This document shows positions 37,131-45,591 of a DNA stretch of 58,924 nucleotides, piece after piece. Source of the stretch: Prevotella sp. Lineage in GTDB: Bacteria; Bacteroidota; Bacteroidia; Bacteroidales; Bacteroidaceae. The stretch lies in contig JAFWQE010000160.1 of NCBI GenBank assembly GCA_017509155.1, positions 1-58,924 of the forward strand, given 5' to 3'. Each line of letters begins with the position of its first letter. Position 1 is the first letter of the stretch. Both the position numbers and the translations under genes were made by a program. The notes under the pieces are model-generated. The model worked only from the letters and a program-made list of their open reading frames with translations. It was not told where the DNA came from and ran no database searches.

Positions 37131-37229
37131 CAACGAATTTGACGAATGATACGAAATCCTTTTGCTTAGCTGTGGATTAAAACCAATATCAGCTGCAAAG
37201 TCATTTCGTATCATTCGTCAAATTCGTTG
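37131..37229. terminator. Perfect 27-bp inverted repeat between convergent genes
   Basis: The arm 37131-37157 (CAACGAATTTGACGAATGAT, then ACGAAAT) is repeated inverted at 37203-37229 with a 45-bp loop. Upstream, ACGAAT cores at 37089, 37111 and 37133 are 22 bp apart. It lies between the beta-helix gene and the PL11 gene and is a plausible two-way terminator. Part of the arm recurs near 18957, also between convergent genes. Confidence 0.7.
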
Positions 37230-37261
37230 TCGTAATAAAAAATATTCGTTGTTGAAACCAG

Positions 37262-39208
37262 CTATTCGTTTTCGATGCGTTTTGCAGTGCCAGGAAGGTA
37301 ATATCCGATGTGCGGGGGCTGGTTATAGCTGGTTTGCTGCCAGGCAATGGAGAGGCGGTAGATGGGGTCTGTCAACAGACAGGGGACTACATAGTCAGTA
37401 GGGATGGTGGTGGTGTAGAGATAGAGGTTCTCAGCGTCACTGAGAATGAGCTCTTCGCGCCAGTCACCGATGAGGTCGCACTGCAGATTAGGGTTCTGTT
37501 TTGTGCCGTTAATGCTGCGTCCTTCGAAGGTTGCGAGCACCGTGGGCTCTGCGTCTGCAGTGAGTTTTGTGATGGCGTAAGGACGTCGGAAACCGCCATC
37601 GTTGAGTTCTTCCTGCAGGTCGCCGTCCCAATAGATGCGGAAATTGATGCTCTGCCTGCTGTTCCTGACCACCTGACCTGTCTTCGCACTGCGCGGCTGT
37701 TGCTCGTCGATGGAGTAGAAGACGGCCTCTTCGCAGTCGGGAACCAGAAATCCGCACATGCCGCGCCCATTGTCGATGCCGATGTGTCCGCCTTTGAGCA
37801 GCACCTCACCTGTGGCGGCATCGTGGAGGTCCCACGAGAACGGACCGCGGTTTTCGTGGACATCAAACACCTGCAGTCCTTTTCTGTCAGGGATAAACGT
37901 ACCCAGATGGATGGCGTCGCCGTGGCCATAGCCCACGCTATAGAGCAGTTGTCCGTCGTCATCAAGCGCTGCCGAGCCCCACAGAATCTCGTCCTTGCCG
38001 TCGCCATCCACATCGGCCACGCAGAGATTGTGGTTGCCATTGCCGTGCATGGTGTAGCGTTCCTCGCCCGAAGTACTTGAACGATAGGTACTTTCAGTCT
38101 TTTTCCATTGTGCATCATAATGAACCACATCGGTGTTGCTCATCGAGGCGTGGAGCCAGCGATGACGCAGCTGACGGCCATCGAAATCGACGGCCCAGAT
38201 GAATGCCTTCGTGTAGTAGCCGCGACAGAACACTGCAGAGTGGTGCGTTCCGTCGAGACTGGCCACGGCAGCCAGATAGCGCTCGCCACGGTTTCCGCTC
38301 TTGTCGCCCCATTCGGCTGTATATTCGGGCTGTGGATTCTTCGCATTGACGCCGAAAGAACGGTCGGGATTGTACCATGTTGTGTGGATGGCGTGGCCGT
38401 CTTTTCCACTGAACACCGTCACATATTCAGGTCCCTGCAGGATGTGTCCGCTGTCCTCGCGATAGAGCTTCTGATTGTCTGTAGACTGAAGAATCGTCGG
38501 ATCGGTGGCGGCTTTAGACACATAGTTGCCCTTGGCGTCCAGAGAACCGGCCGACGTCTTGCACATCAGCTCGGCCGAACCGTCGCCATCGAAGTCGTAG
38601 ACCAAGAATTGGGTGTAGTGAGCGCCTGCGCGGATGTTCGGGCCGAGGTTGACTCGCCACACCAAGGTACCGTCGAGCTTCAGACAATCAATATATACTG
38701 AACCGGTGATGCCACGATGTGAGTTATCGTGAGCGTTTGAAGGGTCCCATTTCAGGAACAGTTCCATCTCACCGTCGCCGTCGATGTCGCCGATGGAACA
38801 ATCGTTGGGCGAATAGAAAGCCATTCCGTCATTGGCCGGACGCTGCAGCGGAATGCGCAGACAGGCATCATTCCAGGGGCGTGCCTTGGCCGTTTCCACC
38901 GTCTTGCCCTGACCATCCAACACTCTCAGCTCATAGCTATCGTCGGTGCTGCCCGGCTTGGTGTCCACATAATTGGTGCCTTTCAGCGTCTTCAGCATCA
39001 CGCCATTGCGCCACAGCTGATACGAAAAACGCTCGGCATCCTGCTGGAAATAGCGCCACGAAAGGAAGGTCTTGCCATCGTTGTTGCGCACCGCGACGAG
39101 TCCACGATTCAGTTTTTCCTGTTGCAGGTCGGCACGATAGGCGGGCTGCGCATACATTCCCAGCGACAGCAACAGCAGGATTGTTTTAGTAAATAGTCTT
39201 TTTTTCAT
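37262..39208 (-). CDS. PL11 rhamnogalacturonan lyase
   Basis: The 648-residue secreted protein (signal ending near LGMYAQ) has the eight-bladed propeller of family PL11. The calcium-site repeats are visible as DIDGDGEMELFLKWDPSNAHDNS, VYDFDGDGSAELMCKT, VADVDGDGKDEILWG and GDWREELILSDAENL; GPEYVTVFSGKDG and HGNGNHNLCV are also typical. PL11 enzymes cleave the rhamnose-galacturonate backbone of rhamnogalacturonan-I by beta-elimination. Length fits single-domain PL11. It fits with the GH106/GH2/esterase operon at 22-9843. The start is preceded by a foldback repeat, so its promoter may lie in the repeat. Confidence 0.96.
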   Translation of the reverse strand: MKKRLFTKTILLLLSLGMYAQPAYRADLQQEKLNRGLVAVRNNDGKTFLSWRYFQQDAERFSYQLWRNGVMLKTLKGTNYVDTKPGSTDDSYELRVLDGQGKTVETAKARPWNDACLRIPLQRPANDGMAFYSPNDCSIGDIDGDGEMELFLKWDPSNAHDNSHRGITGSVYIDCLKLDGTLVWRVNLGPNIRAGAHYTQFLVYDFDGDGSAELMCKTSAGSLDAKGNYVSKAATDPTILQSTDNQKLYREDSGHILQGPEYVTVFSGKDGHAIHTTWYNPDRSFGVNAKNPQPEYTAEWGDKSGNRGERYLAAVASLDGTHHSAVFCRGYYTKAFIWAVDFDGRQLRHRWLHASMSNTDVVHYDAQWKKTESTYRSSTSGEERYTMHGNGNHNLCVADVDGDGKDEILWGSAALDDDGQLLYSVGYGHGDAIHLGTFIPDRKGLQVFDVHENRGPFSWDLHDAATGEVLLKGGHIGIDNGRGMCGFLVPDCEEAVFYSIDEQQPRSAKTGQVVRNSRQSINFRIYWDGDLQEELNDGGFRRPYAITKLTADAEPTVLATFEGRSINGTKQNPNLQCDLIGDWREELILSDAENLYLYTTTIPTDYVVPCLLTDPIYRLSIAWQQTSYNQPPHIGYYLPGTAKRIENE

Positions 39209-39243
39209 TGTTCGTAGTTGTTTTGCTTCTTTATTTATATTGC

Positions 39244-39395
39244 TTAGGAGTTACAGGAGTTCAGGAGTTGAAGTTATCTTAGGAGTTGCAGGAGTTCAGG
39301 AGTTGCAGGAGTTACAGACGTCACTTTCATGCTTTATCTGCTCATTAAACTATCGTCTGCAACTCCTGTAACTCCTGCACTCCTGTAACTCCTAG
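39244..39395. repeat. AGGAGTT / GACGATA foldback repeat, copy 2
   Basis: This has the same layout as 28764-28956: AGGAGTTACAGGAGTTCAGG blocks, a TTATCTGC centre, then TATCGTCTGCAACTCCTG and AACTCCT copies. It separates nadA from PL11. Confidence 0.92.
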
Positions 39396-39403
39396 CCAAA
39401 TAC

Positions 39404-40417
39404 CTATGACAGCGAAAGCATCCTTTCGATGGGCTTCACGGCCTCGCGACGGATGTCTTCCGGCACATCGACCGACGGCCACTCGTATTTTAAGGCGTTG
39501 TAGAGCTTAAGAAGCGTGTTCATCTTCATGTAGTCGCACTCGTTGCAGTGGCAGCCAATACTGCCTTCGCTCACCTCTGGCGGCACCGGGTAGAACGTCT
39601 TGCCCTCGCACTGCCGCTCTATCTCGTGCAGGATTCCGGCCTCGGTGGCGATGATGAACTCCTGTTTGTCGCTCTCTATGCAGTATTTCAGGATGACGGC
39701 GGTGCTGCCCACCACATCGGCCAGTGCCAGAACGGGTCCCTTACATTCTGGATGAGCCAGCACCACAGCGTCGGGATGCTCCTTCTTCAATGCCACGATG
39801 GCCTCGGGCGAGAAACGCTCGTGCACATGACAACCACCGTTCCACAGCAGCATCTCGCGTCCGGTGATGCCGTTGATATAGCTGCCGAGGTTGTAGTCAG
39901 GACCAAAGATAATCTTCGCATCCTGCGGGAATGTGTCGATCACTTTCTTGGCATTGCCACTCGTCACCACCACATCGGTCAGCGCCTTCACGGCAGCTGT
40001 GGTGTTCACATACGACACCACCTGGTAGCCTTCATGCTCTTCCTTGAACTTCTTCAGGTCGTCGGCGCGACAAGAGTCGGCCAGAGAGCATCCGGCATTC
40101 AGGTCGGGACAGATGACCAGTTTGTCGGGACACAGAATCTTGCACGTCTCCGCCATGAAGTGCACACCGCACATCACGATGACACGCGCATCGGTCTTGG
40201 CCGCCTGTTGCGCCAGCGCCAGCGAGTCACCAATGAAGTCGGCCACCTGTTGTATTTCACTCCGCGTGTAGTAGTGCGCCAGTATGACGGCATCTTTCTC
40301 CTTGGCCAGCCGTCTTATTTCCGTTGCCAGGTCCACATCGTCGGCCACCGGCTCGTCGATAAATCCCTGTTCTTTCCACTCCTTTTTGAGGTTTTCCTTT
40401 TGGTTTTCAACAATCAT
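39404..40417 (-). CDS. nadA: Quinolinate synthase
   Basis: The 337-residue protein has the NadA signatures ILAHYYTRSEIQQVADFIGDS, VIVMCGVHFMAETCKIL, GCSLADSC, HPECKGPV and the cluster cysteines including IGCHCNECDYMKMN. It condenses iminoaspartate with dihydroxyacetone phosphate to quinolinate in NAD synthesis, using a 4Fe-4S cluster. nadB and nadC are not in the window. A minus-strand TAnnTTTG box lies 207 bp upstream inside the DnaA-box region. Confidence 0.97.
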   Translation of the reverse strand: MIVENQKENLKKEWKEQGFIDEPVADDVDLATEIRRLAKEKDAVILAHYYTRSEIQQVADFIGDSLALAQQAAKTDARVIVMCGVHFMAETCKILCPDKLVICPDLNAGCSLADSCRADDLKKFKEEHEGYQVVSYVNTTAAVKALTDVVVTSGNAKKVIDTFPQDAKIIFGPDYNLGSYINGITGREMLLWNGGCHVHERFSPEAIVALKKEHPDAVVLAHPECKGPVLALADVVGSTAVILKYCIESDKQEFIIATEAGILHEIERQCEGKTFYPVPPEVSEGSIGCHCNECDYMKMNTLLKLYNALKYEWPSVDVPEDIRREAVKPIERMLSLS

Positions 40418-40479
40418 ATTATTATTATCTTTGTTTTTTTAATTTTTAAATTTATAAGAAATGAATAAGATGATGTGGC

Positions 40480-40774
40480 GTTGATAAGTTGAAAACTTTT
40501 GCCCAAAATATTTGGTTTTTACGTTATCCACTTGAGAGAAAATTTTTTCAACAGCAAGTGTTTATTGTTAGTTCTTCACTTTTAGCGCTTTACATCAGTT
40601 ATGCACAATTGTTCTTTTCGGTGCAAAATTAATAAGTTTATATCTTTTTTCATCCAAAAATCGTGGAAAAAAACTTAATAAGTGGTGGAAAACTCATGGG
40701 ATAACCACATATCAACACATAGGGTAGGGGATAATTGTGGATAAATGCACAAGTTATCCACAAAGTTATCAACA
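40480..40774. other. Candidate replication origin: DnaA-box cluster
   Basis: Perfect TTATCCACA boxes lie at 40736-40744 (minus) and 40754-40762 (plus). TTATCAACA is at 40766-40774 and TTATCCACT at 40524-40532. Weaker 7-of-9 matches lie near 40480, 40696, 40702 and 40709. The surroundings are very AT-rich (40430-40660 and 41030-41100). The 40418-41178 gap separates divergent nadA and the TonB receptor gene. Being 26 kb from two parS sites supports an origin. DnaA binding or unwinding is not shown by sequence alone. Confidence 0.62.
40624..40631 (-). promoter_or_regulatory. Minus-strand -7 box toward nadA
   Basis: It reads TAATTTTG on the minus strand, facing nadA. A promoter here would give a leader of about 200 bases. 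Confidence 0.4.
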
Positions 40775-40794
40775 ATAAAAAAGAGGAAAAAAGG

Positions 40795-40875
40795 GAAGCC
40801 CCATGTACGGAAAGTCGAAGCCCTATGTACGGAAAGTCGAAGCCCCCCTTACGGCCCCCGAGGGGGCTTCTATAG
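40795..40875. repeat. 22-bp x 3 array ending in GCCCCCGAGGGGGC hairpin
   Basis: GAAGCCCCATGTACGGAAAG-type units begin at 40795, 40817 and 40839, exactly 22 bp apart. The third runs into the hairpin GCCCCCGAGGGGGC (40854-40867) and CTTCTATAG. The same family is found in leuS (55514) and the phosphodiesterase gene (45636). Confidence 0.9.
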
Positions 40876-40901
40876 TTTTTGATGCAGGTGTTTAGTGCAA
40901 A

Positions 40902-40964
40902 AACCTATCGTCTGCAACTCCTGTAACTCCTGCAACTTCTGAACTCCCGTAAGTTAAACTCCTA
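40902..40964. repeat. Half copy of the AACTCCTG foldback repeat
   Basis: CTATCGTCTGCAACTCCTGT and following AACTCC copies match only the right arm of the foldbacks at 28764 and 39244. No left arm is present. Confidence 0.85.
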
Positions 40965-41178
40965 AATAAGATTATGTAATTATGCGATGAACGGGTTTTT
41001 ATTGCATTTCGCTGACTTTTAGTGCGTTAAGATACATTTTTTATACCGTTTTTTTTATAAATGTATAAAAACAAAGGAAAAAGTTTGTGTAGTTCATTTA
41101 AAATACCGACATTTGCACGCGATATGCAATAGCTACGGCTATCTATGGTTTTAGTTTTTTAAAGTAAAAAGAAACAGG

Positions 41179-43920
41179 ATGAAAAAACAGATGATTCTGG
41201 TGGCGGCCTTTGGCCTTCTCATTTGGGAAGCTAAGGCTGACAATGGAGTTGTTGTAGAAAACGAAGTTCCCGTTGATTCGCAGTTTGTGTGGAACAAAAA
41301 CCTCGACGAGGTGGTGGTGACCGGACAAGGAGGCGCCATTGCCAAGCGACGGTTGTCGTCGAACATCACTAAACTAAGTGCTGAAGAACTGAGCCTCTTC
41401 CCCACGAACCGCATCGACCAGATGCTTCAGAACGCGCTGCCCAATGTTCAGGTGACGCTCACCAACGGACAGCCTGGCACCACGTCGATGATCAAGAGCC
41501 GCGGCCTTTCGTCGGCTTTCACCAACTCAACGCCCGTGATCTACGTCGACGGTGTGCGTGTTGACAACCTCAACACTGGCTCGTCGCTGTTCAACGTGCT
41601 CAATAATGCCTACGGAAATATTAACGGCCAGACGGCCGCATCGAGCGCCATCGGTGACATTCCCATGGAGAACATCGACCACATAGAGTATGTTCCGGGC
41701 GGTGCCGCCACCACGCTCTATGGCTCAGATGCCGCCAACGGCGTCATTCAGATATTCACCAAGAACCACGGCTCTGGCCGTTTCAACGCGACATTCACCA
41801 CACAGCTGGGACTGGATGTGGCCAACAGTCAGTTCTATCATTTCGACCGCACCAAGGACCTGCTCCATGAAACGGGCTTCCAACAGCGCTATGGCGTGGC
41901 CTTCAGCGGCGGAACAGAGCGCATGGGTTACTCACTCGGTGCCAGTATGAGTCAGAATACCGGGACCATTATCCACCAGGGCAACGAGCAGAAGAAATAC
42001 GACATCCGCTTCGGTTCTTCCATTCGCATGAACTCCATCCTGAAGTACACCAGCTCCTTTGGCTTCGTTGCCGAGAGCTATCGCCGCAACCGCAACGGCA
42101 ACCAGGGCTACTACACTGGCCTTTGGTTTACGGAAGGCGCTGCCGCAGCCAACTTCACCTACACTGCTCAGGACGGAACCCAGCGCAACTTCATGGCCGA
42201 CATCGATGCCGCCAGCGACTACGAGTATGCCATGATGAAGCAGTTTGTGTCGAAGGCAGAGGAACTCCAGGACCATAAGGAAGACGTAAAACGCTTCCAG
42301 ACCTCGCAGCAGCTGGAGCTGACCCCGATAAAAGACCTCACCATCCACGCCACCCTCGGTCTGGACTATCGCTACAACACCGACAAGCTGGTGGAGACCA
42401 ACCGCTACATTATCCACACCCAGATGAAGCCAGAAGGCACCACCGACGCCGGAAGCGTGGGCAACTACGACCGCAACTACTACGGCATCACCGGCGAACT
42501 CAACGGCCAGTGGAAGCTTTACAAGGGCGAATGGCTGAGCAACATACTGACTGGCGGTTTCCAGTACTTCAGTACACACGACCACCAGAGTCTCTACAAA
42601 GGCCAGAACCTGCGCGACGGAGCCCGCATCATGAGCGGAGCCGGCACCATTTATGCCGACGAATGGATGAGCAATCTGCACAGCTACGGCGCCTATATTC
42701 AAGACAATGTGGGCCTGTGGAACCGCTATTACCTCGACCTCGGGGCACGCGTGGACTACAACACCGCTTTCGGCGACCAGGTGGGATGGCAGTTCTATCC
42801 TAAGATAGGTATGTCCTACATCCTCTCAGATGAGCCTTGGATGCAGCCATTGGTGGACAGCCGGTGGGTGAACCTGGTGCGACTGATGGCCAACTACGGC
42901 GTGGCCGGCAGCTATCCGCCCGCCTTTGAATACCAGCGCACCATAGACGTGAGCTCCTATCTGGACAAACAGGCCAACACCTTCGGAAAGAACGGCAACC
43001 CCAATCTGGGACCTGAGAAGAAGCACTCCTACGAATTCGGCTTCCAGGGAACCTTCTTCAACAACATTCTGAACATTGGTCTCACCTATTATTATGCACT
43101 CACGCGCGACGCTTTGTTCAGCGTTCCCACACTGCCGTCGTCGGGACAGAGCAGCACCTATCTTGCCAACATCGGAAAAATCCGCAACCGTGGCATCGAG
43201 ATGTTCCTCGGTGTGAACATCATCAACACCAAAGACTGGGGACTCAATGTGAAGGGATCGCTCAACACCAACGACAACAAGGTGCTCTCAACGGGCGGCA
43301 TCGTGCCCTTCGCCATTGGCGGTTTCTCGTCGAGAACCATCATCACCGTGGTGGAAGAAGGCAAGTCGGTGGGATTCCTTCGTGGAACCAGCACGTCGCT
43401 CAATGCCGACGGCACCGTCAACGAGACGCTTTATAACCAGGATTTGGGACGCACCGTGCCCACCCTCTATGGCAACTTCACCCTCTCAGCCCGCTGGCAG
43501 CGCCTGAATCTTACGCTGACTGGCGACTACCAGACGGGAGCCTACGTGCACTCTTTCGACAGACAGTTCCGCTTTGCCAAGGGAATTCACGACGACGCCA
43601 TACCCGACGCAGCCCTTCAGGGCACCACGCAGGCCAAGTCGTGGCTCAACTTCACCAACTTCTTTGTGGAGAAAGCCGACTTCCTGAAAATCCGCAACAT
43701 CGGACTCGACTATACGTTCACGTTCAGCCACCTGAAGCTTCGCGAGCTCAGTCTTGCCTTCAACGTCTACAATCCGCTGTCGATTACCAGCAGCAGCGTG
43801 GACCCCGAGGCCGTGCTCAGTGGCGCACGCACCCAGGGAGCCGTGGCAACGGGCGGACTCAGCTACAGCAGCTACAGTCTGCCACGACAGTATGTGCTCA
43901 CGGCGAAACTGACGTTTTAA
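41179..43920 (+). CDS. TonB-dependent outer-membrane receptor (SusC-like)
   Basis: The 913-residue protein has a signal peptide, a TonB-box-like stretch (NLDEVVVTGQGG) and the plug domain (RIDQMLQNALPNVQVTLTNGQPGTTSMIKSRGLSS, TPVIYVDGVRVDNL, IEYVPGGAATTLYGSDAANGVIQIFTK). A 22-strand-type barrel follows, ending in the usual aromatic C-terminus (QYVLTAKLTF). It lacks the N-terminal carboxypeptidase-like extension of classic SusC proteins. It imports a ligand with TonB energy. The next gene encodes a SusD-like lipoprotein and the third a phosphodiesterase, so the ligand may be a phosphate ester or a product released from one; this is inference. Confidence 0.93.
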   Translation: MKKQMILVAAFGLLIWEAKADNGVVVENEVPVDSQFVWNKNLDEVVVTGQGGAIAKRRLSSNITKLSAEELSLFPTNRIDQMLQNALPNVQVTLTNGQPGTTSMIKSRGLSSAFTNSTPVIYVDGVRVDNLNTGSSLFNVLNNAYGNINGQTAASSAIGDIPMENIDHIEYVPGGAATTLYGSDAANGVIQIFTKNHGSGRFNATFTTQLGLDVANSQFYHFDRTKDLLHETGFQQRYGVAFSGGTERMGYSLGASMSQNTGTIIHQGNEQKKYDIRFGSSIRMNSILKYTSSFGFVAESYRRNRNGNQGYYTGLWFTEGAAAANFTYTAQDGTQRNFMADIDAASDYEYAMMKQFVSKAEELQDHKEDVKRFQTSQQLELTPIKDLTIHATLGLDYRYNTDKLVETNRYIIHTQMKPEGTTDAGSVGNYDRNYYGITGELNGQWKLYKGEWLSNILTGGFQYFSTHDHQSLYKGQNLRDGARIMSGAGTIYADEWMSNLHSYGAYIQDNVGLWNRYYLDLGARVDYNTAFGDQVGWQFYPKIGMSYILSDEPWMQPLVDSRWVNLVRLMANYGVAGSYPPAFEYQRTIDVSSYLDKQANTFGKNGNPNLGPEKKHSYEFGFQGTFFNNILNIGLTYYYALTRDALFSVPTLPSSGQSSTYLANIGKIRNRGIEMFLGVNIINTKDWGLNVKGSLNTNDNKVLSTGGIVPFAIGGFSSRTIITVVEEGKSVGFLRGTSTSLNADGTVNETLYNQDLGRTVPTLYGNFTLSARWQRLNLTLTGDYQTGAYVHSFDRQFRFAKGIHDDAIPDAALQGTTQAKSWLNFTNFFVEKADFLKIRNIGLDYTFTFSHLKLRELSLAFNVYNPLSITSSSVDPEAVLSGARTQGAVATGGLSYSSYSLPRQYVLTAKLTF

Positions 43921-43983
43921 ATGGATGAAAGATGAGGGATGAGGGATGAAAGATGAGGGATGAAGGATGAAAGATGAAGGATT
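43921..43983. repeat. GGATGAA heptamer repeat
   Basis: GGATGAAAGATGA recurs at 43923, 43944 and 43965, a 21-bp step (three heptamers). It belongs to the same family as 27045 and 51825 and lies between the receptor and SusD-like genes. Confidence 0.85.
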
Positions 43984-44011
43984 TATAGTTTATTTTAGAA
44001 AGAAAAAAGAA

Positions 44012-45436
44012 ATGAAGACATTCAGGAATATCATCATAGGAATGACGGTTGGCGTGCTGACAGGTTGCGATCTGGTGGAGCCGGATGAGATTGTCAACCC
44101 CAACGTAGACGAAAAAACGTTTCTCGATTCTGACAATCCCATGGAGACATGGCTGAACGGAACCGAGAAACAGCTGGCACTCGACATGTCGGACTTCGTG
44201 GAACTCATGGAGATACTCTCGGACAACTATTTCAACAACTATACACGTTCGAGCAAGGTGTTCGACATTCCGCAGCTGCTCTACACCGATGCCGACGTGA
44301 CCAAACTGCAGCGCCACGTGGGTGAATTGCGCGAGATGGCCGACTACGGACTGACAACCGTGGCCGCCGCCGACAAGAATACCACCTCTGCCGACCGCTT
44401 CCGCCTGCTCTGCGTCAAAGCCTATTCGTTTGTGCTCGCCGGCGATTTCTTCCGCGCATTGCCCATGGAGAACAGGGGAGAGGCGCAGGAATGGAACGCG
44501 CAGATGGCGCAGGCGCTCACCATACTCGACGAAGCACTGCCGCTGGCGCAGTCGGCCGACGACCGTGCCTTTGTGCACACGCTGGCTGCCAGGGCCGCCT
44601 ACAGGCTGGGTGAGCGCGACAAGTCCGTCAGCCATGCGCAGCAGGCGCTAAAAGAATCGGCCACACTCTGCCGCCAAGTGCAGTTCGACAGCAAGAACGG
44701 TGTGTTGAACACTGCCCAGGAAGCCATCTGGAGCGATTGGTTCCAACCGCTGCCAAGGCTCGACTTCCTCGACCCGAAATACTTCCAGATGAGCAGCACT
44801 GACCAGTGTCCTATCACCATTGCAAAGGCCGAGGAAAACCATCTGATCCTGGCTGAGGCTGCACTCTCCACGGGCAGGCTCGATGAGGCCAAGACCCACC
44901 TGCGCAACCTGCTGCGGCTGGTGAAGTCGCGTCCCGTGCAGGAAGGCATCAACGACCAGCTGGAAGGACGCTACAATGGCGGTCTGAAATCGTTCCCCAA
45001 CGAGCCCGACCTGCTTGTTCAGGCCTCGCCAAACGACTCTCTTCGCGCCGGACTTATCATCGACCGTCGTCCGCCGTTCCTCATTTCGGTGCCTTACATC
45101 TCCGGCACTTCCGTGACCGAAGCGATGATCGACGGTCTCACAGACCACGACAGCGCCCTGGAACTGGTCTATCTCATGCGTCAGGAGGTGTTCTTCGCCG
45201 AAGGCCGTCGCGTAGCTGATCTTGGCATCCGTCTGCCTCTCTGCGAGGTGGAAGCGGCAAATCAGTCCAACCCACAAGCCTACACAGAGGCGTGGATTCC
45301 CTCGTTCGTGCCCCAGAACTACGGACTCGATGACTTCACCATGGACGCTGCAGCCCGCACAGTCACCATCCGCTACAACATGAACCGCATCATTGCGGAG
45401 CATGCGAAGGAGAAAGACGTCGCGCCGTTTGAGTGA
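44012..45436 (+). CDS. SusD/RagB-like outer-membrane lipoprotein
   Basis: The 474-residue protein (ATG 44012) has a lipoprotein signal with the Cys in VGVLTGCDLVEPDE. The SusD-type helical (TPR-like) body follows, with DFFRALPMENRGEAQEWN, ALTILDEALPLAQSADDRAFVHTLAARAAYRLGE and ILAEAALSTGRLDEAKTHLRNLL; the C-terminal half ends with LVYLMRQEVFFAEGRRVADLG. SusD-like proteins sit over the SusC-like barrel and capture ligand at the cell surface. A start at 43967 lies in the repeat and gives no signal peptide. Confidence 0.88.
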   Translation: MKTFRNIIIGMTVGVLTGCDLVEPDEIVNPNVDEKTFLDSDNPMETWLNGTEKQLALDMSDFVELMEILSDNYFNNYTRSSKVFDIPQLLYTDADVTKLQRHVGELREMADYGLTTVAAADKNTTSADRFRLLCVKAYSFVLAGDFFRALPMENRGEAQEWNAQMAQALTILDEALPLAQSADDRAFVHTLAARAAYRLGERDKSVSHAQQALKESATLCRQVQFDSKNGVLNTAQEAIWSDWFQPLPRLDFLDPKYFQMSSTDQCPITIAKAEENHLILAEAALSTGRLDEAKTHLRNLLRLVKSRPVQEGINDQLEGRYNGGLKSFPNEPDLLVQASPNDSLRAGLIIDRRPPFLISVPYISGTSVTEAMIDGLTDHDSALELVYLMRQEVFFAEGRRVADLGIRLPLCEVEAANQSNPQAYTEAWIPSFVPQNYGLDDFTMDAAARTVTIRYNMNRIIAEHAKEKDVAPFE

Positions 45437-45591
45437 AAAACCAGTCAAACCCACCCCAACCCTCCCCAAGGGAGGGAGTGCATAGGCGCTAAGGAGCACT
45501 CCGTCTTTATCATTTAGGCACGTTGTGTCGCAGTTTCTTTATCATTTATCATTGATCATTTATCATTTAGGCGCGTAGCGCCGCAGAAAAG

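Noticed and set aside
43898-44635. Minus-strand frame opposite the SusD-like gene
   Set aside because: Its C-terminal FHPSSLIFHP repeats are the GGATGAA repeat read backwards, and the rest is antisense to a well-supported lipoprotein gene.
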